Shown here piece after piece: positions 52,072 through 64,000 of a stretch of DNA of 64,000 nt. The notes under the pieces are model-generated. The model saw only the letters and a list, made by a program, of their open reading frames with translations. It was not told the DNA's origin and searched no databases. Where the stretch lies: positions 26,389 through 90,388 of the forward strand of contig JAOVVO010000308.1 in NCBI GenBank assembly GCA_028564675.1. Reading direction: 5' to 3'. The first letter of the stretch is position 1, and every line of letters begins with the position of its first letter. The translations under genes and the position numbers were made by a program. The DNA is from Onchocerca lupi (taxonomy: Eukaryota > Nematoda > Chromadorea > Rhabditida > Onchocercidae).

Positions 52072-55000
52072 ATGGATTTCGATTCTTTACTTACTGAGGT
52101 AATATTTGCAAACTTAGTATGAATTTGATATATTGATTAAATGCTTAAGTTAAAATAAGTAATGAATTTATTAATAAAAAAAAAAAAAAAAATGAAAAAC
52201 AGGCATAATGAACGATAATTTAACTAGCATAGATATTGAATTTGCTTTGAAAAAATTGAAAATAAGCGGTAACTAGCTACAATTTAATTACAATCTTACA
52301 TTCCATGGATTTTTCCATATGAAAAATTTATACCAGAATAGAATTAGGTAAAATGCAAATTATCCTAATTTCACTGTAAAAATTATTTTTCTTTTCAAAT
52401 ATAAAAATCCAATTGTTGCAAAATTCAATCAAACTTATTCAGAATTTTTAGTTTCTAAAATTTTAGAAATAGAGAAGAAAAACAATAAGAACAACAAAAA
52501 AAATGCAACTTAATTTTAATTTCATCACAAGGAACTTTTCAAGTACCAACAATTCAATTTAATCAGTTTAAATTTTTGCAAAATTCAATCAAATTTATTC
52601 ATAGTTTTCAAAATTTTTTAAATTTTATAAATAGAACCAATTGAAAATTATAATTAACAAAGAGATGAATGAAATTTCTACAAAAGCTAAATTTACAGGT
52701 TGGAGATTTTGGTCCATTTCAAATTACATTATTCTTTATAATATGTTTACCGGCAACCATACCTTCCGCATTTTCGGCTTTCAATCAGCCATTTGTTGTC
52801 GGTCAACCGGATCATCGATGTCGATTACCGGAAGGACGCGAAGATTTAAGTCCAATAAACGAATTTGCTACATCGGTATTTAATCAAAATTCTATTTAAA
52901 CTTGAATAAAAGTTTAAATTTCAATAATAATCGCCATTTTAGATATCGAAAGTAACTAATATTGTTTCTAATTTGTTGAAATTCTAATGCATTCATAAAA
53001 ATTGAAATTTCAACAATAATTTCATTTTAGATTCGTGTAATTTATGAAAAATTATTGATGAAATTCTTAAAAATTTCTTCAGGAACAAATGACTTGTCAA
53101 CAATATAATGCTACCGAAGTTGATCTATTCTGGAATTCCAGCATAGATTTTATCAATGAGACAAAATATTTGAAAAACTTATCATTGATATCATGTCAGC
53201 AAGGTTGGATCTATGATAATAGCGTTTACATTGATACACTGGTCACTGAGGTATTGATTTTATCTTGCAATTTAAGTAATTTAAATTCATAACTATTTCT
53301 GATCAGTCACAGATCATGTGAATTTTATCATATCTGTAAACGAAGCTTTGATTGTAAAATGATGAAATTTAATGGCTGATATCTTAAATTGGTAATATAC
53401 GGTATCTTATGTGATCTGTACGTGTAGTGTACGTGAGATACGTTAGATCTTCAGTGATTTTATTTGCAAAATTTTTGCAATACATATATTATTTTCCATA
53501 TGATATTTTATATATTTTATGAAATCGTTATTTTATACTTTAAAAAAGTTTATCTTAAACTTTTCATCCAAAAAATTAGTTTTAATATAATTGAATTAAA
53601 ATGAAAATATCAACCATACATATTTAGTCCCCTAATTGGCAAAAAAACTAGTGAAAAAATTTATTTAAAACACTTTTGCCTAAAAATTAATTTTACTATA
53701 AATAGTAAAAAAGAGCATTATGCAAATTTCATTGTTATAGAATAACACGTGAGTTTTTCGACGTTTTTGAAAGTTTTTTTTTTAAAGTACTGAAAATATA
53801 TATTACTTTATATGTTTTATGCAATAGGTATTTTATAGTCTAAATATATGTATCTAATATATTGAATTGAAATTAGATAAAACAATCAATCATTTCATTT
53901 CAACTGCTAATTAATAAGCAAAATGAAAGTTTTAAAAAAAGGCATACTTTTTTTTCAAGTTTTTTAGTGTGTCTGATTTTATATTCCGTAAAAGTTACTA
54001 CAACTTTTACTAATATTACAAATTAATATTAAGATAGATCAAATGGTCGAGATCAAATAACTGGGAGTTTCTGCCAAAATTTAGATATTTGAATTAAAAA
54101 ATTTAAGAATCATTTCCTTCTCCATCCATTTGTCCTACCAATTTATTGCTTTCATTCATTGTTACCGGATGTCAAATGTCAAATATCAAATATCAACTGT
54201 GATTTTAACAAATTTATCATAAAAAGATTTGTTCATAATTGTAAATTATAGTATGATTTGGTATGTGATCGAAAATATTTGATTGATTTGACAAGTATGG
54301 CATTTTATATTGGTAGTTTCATCGGTAATGTTTTATTTGGATATATTGCTGATAAGTAAGTTTTTCAAAAATTCAAAGAATTGGAGCTTTTTTTTGCTTA
54401 ATTTTAAACATTTCAAGATGAAGTTATCAAAAGTAAAAGTTCAGAACAGCACGAAAATATCGAAAATAAAAAGTTTTAAAATTAAGTAAAAAAGAGCTTA
54501 AAATATGAATTCGAAATCCAGAAGAATAATATTAGTTTAAAATTAACGTTTTTTTTAAAAAGTAAAAATTTTAAATTGAATAAAGAAGTTTAAAACAAAA
54601 AAAATTAAGAATTCAGAGCAAAAAGTAATCTGGCATGGAAAAATAAACTTTAGTAATTTAAGGTTAGCACTCAATCAATGAAATATTAGAAAAAGTTAAA
54701 ATCATTTTTTTTTTTTTGATAACTTATGATCAGAAAAGTTAATCAGTTAATCAATCAGAATTAGAGCAAATAAATTATGATTTTCATTCGCCAAAATACT
54801 TTGACAATTTTTTTCCGGAAAATTTTCCAGATTTGGACGTCGTGTATCATTTTTCATAATCCTTGCAACACTTGTGATATGTGGTACAATGAATTCATTT
54901 GCATGGGATATTTATTCATTTACGGTGCTACGATTTTTGACCGGATTAGCATTTCCGGCACTTTTTCAAGTACCATTTATTATAAGTAAGTGTATTAGTG

Positions 55001-58000
55001 GTAAAGTATATTAGTGACGTGCTAGCAATAAAAATTAAATTTTTTAATAATAAATTAAGAAAATGAGTTATGTAAAAGAAATTACCCAAATTATTTTTTC
55101 TTAAATTTTTTTAATATCACATTTTTTTTTTTTTTTAGTTAATGATTTTGAAATTTTTTTTACTAAATTGTTATCAATTAAAATATTACATTGAAGTGTT
55201 TTGAAGTTTTATCCTATAAAATTTAATTTGATTAAATTTTAAAATGCTCAAAATTTGTATTAGATTAAGTAGCTATAAGATTGATAGCAGATTGCATATT
55301 GTGTTTTTGAAATTCTTACGAAATTACCATGAATCAAAATGTTTTATTGCATAATTCATGTTTGAACTAATTTCCAACATATTTTTGAATTTATATTAGT
55401 ATTTAATAATATAGTTTATTTTTAGTAAATATTTTTGAAATTTCTTACTAAACTGCTACAACACATGATCTTTCGCCGCAATTTTTGAATCTTCTTTGCG
55501 TGATTCAATTTTAAAATTAATTCTAAAATGTTTTAAATTTGAGAATTAATTCTAAAATGTTTTAAATTTGAGAATTAATTCTAAAATGTTTTAAATTTGA
55601 GAATTAATTCTAAAATGTTTTAAATTTGAGAATTAATTCTAAAATGTTTTAAATTTGAAAATTAATTCCAAAATGTTTTGAATTTTATATTAGGCATGGA
55701 ATTTATGGGTGAGTCAGGTCGTATATTTACAACTATTGTACTTGACATATTCTTTGGAACAGCTTTGGTTTTACTTGGTGTCTTAGCAATGTCACTTCGT
55801 CGATGGCGACAATTAATTTTCTTTAGCAATGCACCATTTGTTGTTTTGTTTGTTTATTATTTGTAAGTTCCGGCAAATTTGTTACTTTAATCAATTTATT
55901 TTGGATTTTCATTAATACTACAAATCGATCAATGATAAAAGTGATAGATACTAATTTATAATGATATGATATAAGTGAAAGATATTACTGATTATAGTGG
56001 TAGATGTTAATTGTATTGAATGATAATAATGATAAAAAGATAAGTGAAAATTTGAATGCTTTTTGCATTATTGTATGATTACAGATTGATGTAATTTTTA
56101 TTAGAATTTAAATAAGGATATATTTCATTATCTCTGTACAGTAATTGGATCAATAATGCAAAAAGCATTCGAATTTTTCGTTTTAATGATAATAATTTCA
56201 CTTCTGACATATATTATCAGTGAGGAATGAAAATAATGAAGATATTAAATTCAATTATCTGGAACATTCTAATATGAACACTAATATTGAATCAGATTTT
56301 ACGGATAATTGCTAACATTCAGTTTTAGCTCAATTGAAATATTTATCACAGACTAATCATTATAATTATTTCATATGTAATAATTTGATTTTAAAAAGAT
56401 AAAAATTTTTTTTAAAGCATTGTTCCGGAATCTCCACGTTGGTTAGTTTCGGTTGGTCGACATGCCGATGCTAAAATTATTGTTAAGCGTTTGGCAAAAT
56501 TTAATGGACGAAATGAGGTTGATGTTGATGATCTGATGGCACGGGTAAGCTTCACTTCTATTACGAATGATTGAAAGAATTAGTTGCGAAAAATTGATTG
56601 CGAAATTAGTTGCAAACATTTAATTGAATCATTTGCGAAATTAGCTATGAAAAAAATTAACAAATTTGGTTACCCTATTTTTTCGCAAAATTTAATGCAA
56701 ATAAATCGAATTTTCGCTATTTGAGCGATTTAAAATTTTTGTCTTTAAAAATTGGTACTGTAATAAAACTGTGAATTAGTATCTTATGGATCATTTATTT
56801 AGCATTAAAAAATTTCCATTAGTTTCATCAACTTTTCAGATTTTTAATTTAAATTACGAATATTTTTAAAGAGCACATAAAATTTATAAATTTTTATTCA
56901 CTCATAAATTACAAATTATATTTTAAAATTTTGCTATTTATTTGTAGTTTGCCAGAAGTTGTGATTTAACAGTGCATTCCAATGTGTACAATTTATTCGA
57001 TTTATTTCGAACACCAAATCTTCGCAAGAAAACAATTCTTATCACTTATATTTGGTTTGTAAAATTTAAATTCTTTTCAATTCAGTTTTTTTTTATTTTA
57101 AAATTATTCTCTTTTTAAAGAAATTTTCAAATTGTTTTATTTATTTCCTTATTTATCTTCAATTACAAGTTTGCTTATATTTAACTTGTAAAATGTTGCA
57201 CCTTTTTCAATCTTTCAATAAAAATTTAAAAAAAAAAAAGATATTTTCCTAGATTTTCCTGAATATTCTTTATTTAGATGAATTTTTATAATTATTTTTT
57301 TTTCTTTGATTCCTTATTTATTTCTAATTATAGATTCATATTTTATTTGTTTTGTCAGAAAAAATTTCCGTACTTTTTTCGGATATTCTTTGTTTAGATT
57401 TTTGCTTGTTTCCTTAATTACTTTTAATTATAGGTTCGTGAATGCAGTTGTTTATAATTGCTTAACATATAATATAACAAATCTTCCTGTTAATGATTTC
57501 ATATCATTTATTATCAATGGTGCAGTAGAATTGCCGGCTTATTTTCTTGTTTGGCCATTACTTGATGCTGTTGGACGTCGATGGTCCTTGGCTGGATCGA
57601 TGATACTTGCAGGCTCAGCATGCATTTCAACAGTTTTTACAAATATTAGTCGTGGTTAGCATTGATTAACTAGGAATATATGTGAAGAAAAAAATGATTT
57701 CAAATTAAAAATAAGTTTATTGATGTTAATTATCCTTGACCAAAGAAAAAAAAAAATTTATTAAGGATGACTAAGGACAAGTTTTTTTATTTCACACGTA
57801 TCCTTGACCAAGTTTTTTTCTATTCTTTTCTTTTCTATTTATCCTTGGCCAAGTTTTTTTATTAGCACATGAAGACCGAAGAAATGTTACATTTACATTA
57901 TGCACGCCTATGAAACGCTGAATGAAGCATTTTTTTCTTTTCTTTTTTTTTTTTTTTTGAAAACTTAATTATTTATTGATTATTTATTGTTAAAATCAAA

Positions 58001-60366
58001 TGAAATATTGAAATAAAAATGTAAATTATAAATCATGCATATCATATGAATTATAATTATCATTACTTTCCTTGAATTTCGGAAATAATTATTCAATATT
58101 TTTTAATTTGATTTAAAAATTTAAAAAACAAAATTAATTATTTGCTTTTTATTTCTTTCAAAAAAAAAATAAATAAACAAACAAAAGTATTAATAAAAAA
58201 TAAATTTTAAAAAGTTTCAATTTCTCCTCTCTCATTTATTTTACTGTCGTTCAATGAAGATCATATATGAAATTAATAAAAATAAAAATGAAAAAATTTT
58301 TAATGAAAATTGGAAATGAAATTTTTGCAGAACATCCATTATTTATTGCAATAATGGCATATGTCGGCAAATTTGGAATTGCTGGAAGTTTTGCCGTAAT
58401 TTATCTATTTTCCGGAGAATTATATCCCACGGTTTTACGTGCTATTGGTATGGGGATGAGTTCGATGGTTGCCGGTTCTGGACTTATTCTTGCACCATAT
58501 ATTGTACGCTTGGTAATAATCTTCCAAATGTAATTTTAATTAAATTATCAAATTTAAGCATCTTACGCTTTAATTTAATTTAAATTAAAAATTTTAAATA
58601 TTTTATTGCAATTACTTGCTTATCTGTCTATCAAATGTTTCCAATTCTTAAAAAAATGTGGACTTAATTTATTTTCAGTTTAATCTCCTAAATTAAAATC
58701 TTTGTAATTTTACTTATTTATTAGCATTAAAACATCGTTGTAGAAGTTTCACATTTGCACAAAAATAAGAAATAAATTAATTCGATAAGAATTCTATTTG
58801 ATGATTTAAATTTATTTTTGCAAATTTACAGCATAAATTTAAGTATTAATTATACAATGGATTACTTTTTACTTACAATAAATTCCAATTTTTTCCCTTT
58901 GTTAACTGTTCTCATATTTTCAACAATTTTGTCCAAATATGTCAAAATTATGATTTAAAAACATTTAATATTTTTTGCAATTTTGTCCAAGCGTATCAAA
59001 ATTCTGATTTAAAATATCTGATGGATTGAATAAATACGATACTTTATAATAATTAATATTATAATAAAAACAAATGAGAAGAAAAAAAAAATTAAATTGT
59101 TTAAAAAAATATCTTTTGCCATTATTATGTATAAATTATTTCTTTTGAAAATATTTCAGGAACTATAATTATGATGAAAATCGAAAAATTCATTTGTAGA
59201 AGGATTGGGAAGATAAAAAATTATCATTTCCACAAAAAGTGATTTAAAAAATAAAAAACTTTGGTGCAAAAAAAATAAGAATTACAAAATTAATTAATTT
59301 ACTCCATAATAGTAGGAGATAAAAAGATTACAGAATGTTTTTATTAAATCCAATTAATTGTTACAAAAAGTGAATCAAAATTTTGATCCGAATAATAATT
59401 TGTTGAATCGAGATAAATTAAAATTTATCAATTTTTGAATAAATTTGTGCTTGATTTCAACTTTATGAATTTGAAATTTTTTATGATTCATTAAGGTTAA
59501 CTGTGTGAATTATTAAATTCCATTTCTTGAAATTTGTAATTATTAATGAAAATTGCATAATTTCAGGGTGATTACTTTCGTTGTCTACCATTAATAATTA
59601 TGGGTTTACTTGCGATATCAGCCGGAATTGCATCATTTTTTTTACCGGAAACAATGGGTAAACCGATTCCACAAACATTAGCGGATGCGGAATTGTTCGG
59701 GAAATTGCATAAATTTAATTGCTTTAAAAGTATATCATATTTTGGGATTTCTTTTTTCTAATATAAAGTTATAAAAGGATTAAAATCAGGTTAAATTAAA
59801 TCAATTAAATTAAATCAGATCAAATTAGATTAAATCAGGATTTCATTTAAGATCAAACGCAGATTTTTTTTAGACTGTTTTTTATTTATAAAATATAAAA
59901 ATTTAGATGAATGAAATCATCCGAAATCATTTTAATTCAGCTTTCAACTTGATTTAAAATCAATAAATCAACTTCCATAGCTTGAAAATCTAACTTTCAT
60001 TCAATTTTCATTCAATTGCGTTCAAATTTCATTTCTTAAAAATTCAAATTTCAATTTCACTTTAATTTAACTTGCATTTTCTGGAAATATAATTTAAAAA
60101 AAATCATTTAAGATAAAGTTTTATTTTTGATCTCGTAAGATTTATAATTTTTTCACGATTTCACATTCTTCGTTCTATAAGTGACGTTGTCATAAAGACA
60201 TGCAACTAATTTAAGGTTTAATATTTATGTAAATTTTATTCCAAACTATAATTTAGCAATTTCAGAACAAAAAGAAAGCCCTTCCGGACTATATACAAAT
60301 TTGGGAACACTTCGTACTGAAATTTCACAAACGGAAAAAACATCTGTTGCCGGTACTGATCTTTGA
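52072..60366 (+). CDS. SLC22-family organic cation/carnitine-type transporter
   Basis: SLC22 (OCT/OCTN) proteins are 12-helix major facilitator superfamily carriers in the plasma membrane. I assemble 12 plus exons: 52072-52098, 52699-52875, 53083-53250, 54252-54355, 54831-54985, 55694-55862, 56418-56544, 56948-57054, 57434-57654, 58331-58512, 59567-59729, 60266-60366. The total is 1701 nt, 566 residues. The start MDFDSLLTEVGDFGPFQ is the usual OCT N-terminus. The large loop between TM1 and TM2 has several cysteines and Asn glycosylation sites (NATE, NSSI, NETK). GYIADKFGRR is the MFS signature after TM2. IVPESPRWL is the SLC22 signature after TM6. SGELYPTVLRAIGMG (TM11) and FLPETMGKPIPQTLADAE (after TM12) are also typical. 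Substrate cannot be told from sequence alone. Another possible last exon lies at 60816-60913. Confidence 0.92.
55521..55693. repeat. 29-base minisatellite, six copies, ending at a splice acceptor
   Basis: The unit TTCTAAAATGTTTTAAATTTGAGAATTAA starts at 55521, 55550, 55579, 55608 and 55637, nearly identical each time. A diverged sixth copy at 55666 runs into TATATTAG, the 3' splice site of SLC22 exon 6. Confidence 0.9.
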
Positions 60367-60763
60367 TCAACCTGGAATATATTTAAAAAAAAAAAAAAAT
60401 TGTTGCTTTTGGTTTTTTTTCAAAAAAAATTTTAAAGGTCAACGAGTCATGTGAAAACTAAGATTAAATATTGTTTTGATTCGTTCGATTTTTTCAAAAT
60501 TTAAAAATAAGAAGTAACTGCATGAACTATCAAAAATTTCTAGCATCATTAAGCGAACTTTTTGGATTGCTATTAACGGATGAGAGCTCCAAAGAAATTT
60601 TGGTTTAACAAATCGACCTCACATTTTCATAGGATGTTTGTAGGATTATTTATTTTAGAGAAAAACAAAAAAAAAATCTCAATTTATTCGGAATTTAAAT
60701 TTCATAAAATTTTTTATTTATATGAAAATAATGATTGTTCTTTTTTTTTGAAATAAGCATGGG

Positions 60764-60769
60764 AATAAA
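60764..60769 (+). other. Polyadenylation signal for the proximal SLC22 last exon
   Basis: AATAAA lies about 400 bases past the stop at 60366 and before the alternative last exon, so it could end the shorter transcript. Confidence 0.4.
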
Positions 60770-60815
60770 ATTTTTTTGCTATGATGCACCTGATGATCTG
60801 TTTAGAAATATTTAG

Positions 60816-60913
60816 TAATCAGAGCCAAAAAGTTGAAAATTCCTAAACGAACTGAATCACTGCTGATCGATGAAGAAAGAGCATGGAATGCGCCAATTGT
60901 CTTGCGTGATTGA
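60816..60913 (+). CDS. Candidate alternative last exon of the SLC22 transporter
   Basis: After an acceptor AAATATTTAG (ending 60815), 98 bases read in the phase required by exon 11 (which ends one base into a codon) to a TGA. They encode a tail of IIRAKKLKIPKRTESLLIDE, then ERAWNAPIVLRD. Composition is coding-like and richer in G+C than the flanks. The isoform would have 565 residues with a basic, then acidic cytosolic C-terminus in place of the Ser/Thr-rich one. AATAAA signals at 61192-61197 and 61246-61251 could serve it. Inference only; no transcript evidence is visible. Confidence 0.6.
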
Positions 60914-61624
60914 CATATTTTTATGAAATTTTCGTTTGATCAGTATTTTGAATGAAATTTTATTCCTTGATTTCTAGTTTTTTTCAAGACGATCTTCATC
61001 GATTGGTTTTTTCACTTTTTTCGCATATTCGCTCGCAAATACAATTTTTTTAGACGGGAAACTAATCAATGCATGTATATATGTATATCAAGTTACATTC
61101 GTTTTTTTTTTTTTTATTTAATTTAATTACTTTAATTGAACTTAATGTGTTTTTCGATGTTTTTTTTGCGATAGAATTCGATTCTTCCGGGAATAAAATG
61201 AAAATTAATTTCCACTATTTTTGGTAATTTATTATTCTATTATAGAATAAATATATTTATCTTATTCCCAAACTGTATTCATTTTTATTCATTTAAGTTG
61301 ATTAATTTATTTCCAGTGATTACTTAAACTGAATTTCCAATGTGTTTTTGGATGCTTCTTGAAATAGAAATCGGTATTTAAGGAAGAATAATACAAAGAA
61401 ACATATTTGAGAGAAGTAAAATCTAGTATTTATTGATGATGTTATCTATTCATTTTTGCATGCTAACTTTCCATTTTTCATTTTCTTCTTTTCTTTTCTT
61501 TTTTTTTTGCAAATTACTAATTTCTCAATGGTGATGCTTCTATTCAAATCACTATGTGTTCATTATACACAAAATTGAAAACATGACATGCAAGCATGAA
61601 AAAGAATTAATAATTTGCGCATAT

Positions 61625-61890
61625 GCATTTTACACAAATACATGAATATCCATTTTTTATACGTGCATATGTGAATATCCATTTTTTTTTTTTTACGTGC
61701 ACGTATAAACATTCATTTTTCATACGTGCATCCATGAATGTCCATTTTTTATACATACACACACACACACACACACACACACGAATATCCCACTTTTCAT
61801 ACATGCACATGTGAATATCCACTTTTTTTAACGTGCATATATGAATATCCATTTTTCATGCTGCGTATATGAATATTCATTTTTTAAAAC
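61625..61890. repeat. Minisatellite of about 36 bases with embedded (CA)n
   Basis: Copies of ACGTGCATATRTGAATATCCATTTTTTAT-like units repeat about seven times. A CA dinucleotide run of roughly 13 units at about 61756-61782 interrupts the array. Open frames on both strands are translations of the repeat. Confidence 0.8.
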
Positions 61891-63953
61891 AAAAGTAACT
61901 AGTAACTACAATAATAATGATTTTTAAAAATTAATAAGTAAATTGCATTCATCGAAGTTTGGTTATCTTATGTATGCTGCAAATAAAACCCAAAATATGC
62001 ATGCTGCAAATGTAATGTATATTCCGCAAAATTAAAATTATTTAATCAGTTTTAAAAAAATATTTATCAAAATTTCAATTATTTCAAAAATTTAAATATT
62101 TTATCTAAATTAAATGAATAAGTTTCAATTTTGTAAGAGATCAAAGAATCAGTTTATGGTATGAATACTGAAATTTTAAAAATTGTGACATCAATGATTA
62201 ATATATTCCATCCTATGTTTTATACCAATGTATCAATATATATGTTTTGCTGATGTGTCGATTTATCAATCATGAGATTCATTTGTTTCGAAATTCTAAT
62301 ATCGAAATACTGGATGTTATCATATACGAATTATTTATGATATCGATTCATATGTTTTGATGCTATTTTGACAAATTATTCCAATTAATTTATCAGCTTA
62401 TTTTGAACTCATTAATAATTGATAAATGACAAGAATTACTTCTTTTTTCTCACTTTTCTTTTTTTTAAAAATTACAAAAATATTGCACCATTTAATTTTA
62501 TGATTTCTGTTCCAAATAGAATTCCGATTGCTTTTTTTTTATTTTTTGGTACGTTTTAATTGATGATAAAGTTTCCGTCCTTTTCTTGTCCTATTATTGC
62601 ACATTCAATTATTTTCCATCATAACATATGCAAATCGATTTATTTTAATTTCTCACATTTTTTGGCAATTATTTTTTTTTTTTTTTGCGAATAACTTTTC
62701 CAATTTTATTATTTTTCTTGCATAGATACGTATATATATAAATATAATTTTTCATTTTTATTTTATTACATGCATTTGTATATATATATATAGATATATA
62801 TAAATTCATATTTTTATTCTATACAAGCATTTATTTATGTATAAATGCAAATTTATGTGATATTTATGATTAATTATTTATTTCATATATGATAATAATC
62901 CATCAATTTTTAATTTTTTTTCTTCCTTTCTTTTTTCAATATAATTTTATGATAAAAATTTTGAAAGCTTTCGAAATATGCTTTTTTTTCTTTTTTCATT
63001 TCATTAAACCAATCAATAATATATCAATTTTTATTCATATTTTTTAGAAATAGAATTGATTTATTTTTATTTTAATCAAAATATTTGCAAAATAAAAATG
63101 TTATAATACTAATAATAATGAATTCTTCCTTTGCACTCTCTTTTTTTAATGCAAAAAACGCAGAACGAAAAAAAAAAAAAACGTATTTTTCAAGTGCAAA
63201 TAAATTTGCAAAATAGAAAAGGCAAATTTTTGTTTGAAAGAGAAAGAAAGCGGAATAGCAAAATTTTGCAAAAGATTGATTTTAATGTAATGTTCAAATT
63301 TCATCGTATCATTCTGGTTGTTGTTCCCATTATCAGTTATATTACTGATTTGAATTGAAATCGGAATGTACATTTATCAAACGGTTATCATCAATTTGCC
63401 ATGTAATGGTATTATCGTCAACAACACACCAAAGTCATCATTATTATCAATCGCTCATGAATAGTTCAAATTTTTTAAATTATTTCTATTCGAATAATTC
63501 ATTGATTAATTAATATTAATTAGTATTAGTAATAGGAAGAATTATAATAATTATTCGAAAAATGATGAAATAATTAAGGGAAAAAAGATTTCTAAAAAAT
63601 TAGGTGAAATTTTATTTGTACATTTTGAAATTTTACATGGTATAATTTATCAATAATTGTATAAATTATAAAGTTTTTGTAATATTACACATTTGCTTTT
63701 ATTAAGGAAATGATTTTAAAAAAAAAAAAAGATTTTTATGAAAATTAAGTAAATTTTAACTTACTTTCCAAATTTTAGATGGCATACCGCGTGTAACATA
63801 CTGTATAATTTAATATACTATAGAATTTCATTTATCGTTTAATTTAATATACTATAGAAATTCATTTCAATCAATACTAAAATTATCATATTTTCGTAAT
63901 ATTACACATTTATTTTGTAATTTGCGTTGGTGTTTGATGTTTTAAACAAAGAC

Positions 63954-63954
<1 letters not shown>

Positions 63955-64000
<46 letters not shown>
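63955..64000. repeat. 46-base T homopolymer at the window end
   Basis: An uninterrupted run of T reaches the last base. It may be genuine low complexity or an assembly edge. Confidence 0.9.

Larger units (their letters stand above)
60914..64000. other. Intergenic, repeat-rich right flank
   Basis: No supported coding exon was found. Beyond the polyadenylation signals the sequence is low-complexity A/T with the minisatellite at 61625. ATATAT-rich stretches occupy 62720-62880. A duplicated TTTAATATACTATAGAA..TTCATTT block lies near 63810-63870. An open frame at 63131-63373 runs through A/T homopolymers on both strands and is not credible. Confidence 0.5.

Noticed and set aside
52641..52883. Alternative 80-codon frame over SLC22 exon 2
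   Set aside because: Out-of-phase shadow of the transporter exon, which reads VGDFGPFQITLFFI.
61607..61852. Frames encoding Cys/Val or Thr/His runs
   Set aside because: Translations of the (CA)n-containing minisatellite.
1..64000. Bacterial (for example endosymbiont) insertion, transposase, CRISPR array or rRNA/tRNA cluster
   Set aside because: Looked for long intronless frames, terminal inverted repeats, spaced direct repeats and conserved RNA motifs; none was convincing.

Overview
The window looks like a nematode nuclear contig. It is very A+T-rich, with genes cut into many small exons. Introns mostly begin GTAAG/GTTAG and end TTTCAG, or unusually often AAG. It also carries a LEV-10-type acetylcholine-receptor clustering gene with an EAT-18-type open reading frame inside its first intron, an arrangement I recall from Caenorhabditis. 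Base composition would suit a parasitic clade III or filarial worm, but I cannot fix the species. I see no bacterial, plasmid, phage or CRISPR features.

Layout. (1) 216-330, plus: last exon of an unidentified gene entering from the left. (2) 687-5348, minus: 13-exon tRNA-dihydrouridine synthase 2 (Dus2) with a C-terminal double-stranded-RNA-binding domain, convergent with gene 1. (3) 8050-15095, minus, with a probable alternative first exon at 15554-15583: 17-exon RanBP9/RanBPM-like protein (SPRY, LisH, CTLH, CRA). (4) 19065-36263, minus: 23-exon LEV-10-like single-pass protein with five CUB domains and one LDL-receptor class A domain. (5) 32359-32571, minus: a 70-residue one-TM protein inside LEV-10 intron 1, called EAT-18-like. 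(6) 36264-52071: about 16 kb with no secure gene, full of decayed tandem duplications. (7) 52072-60366 (or 60913), plus: 12-exon SLC22 organic cation/carnitine-type transporter with two phase-compatible last exons. (8) From 60914 to the end: repeat-rich sequence ending in a 46-base T run.

Each exon model was built by hand. Exon phases agree at every junction, and summed coding lengths divide by three: Dus2 1320 nt, RanBP 2088 nt, LEV-10 2808 nt, SLC22 1701 nt. The main biological point is the LEV-10/EAT-18 nested pair: both act with nicotinic acetylcholine receptors in nematodes, at body muscle and pharynx respectively. Alternative terminal exons in the RanBP and SLC22 genes are the other notable observations.
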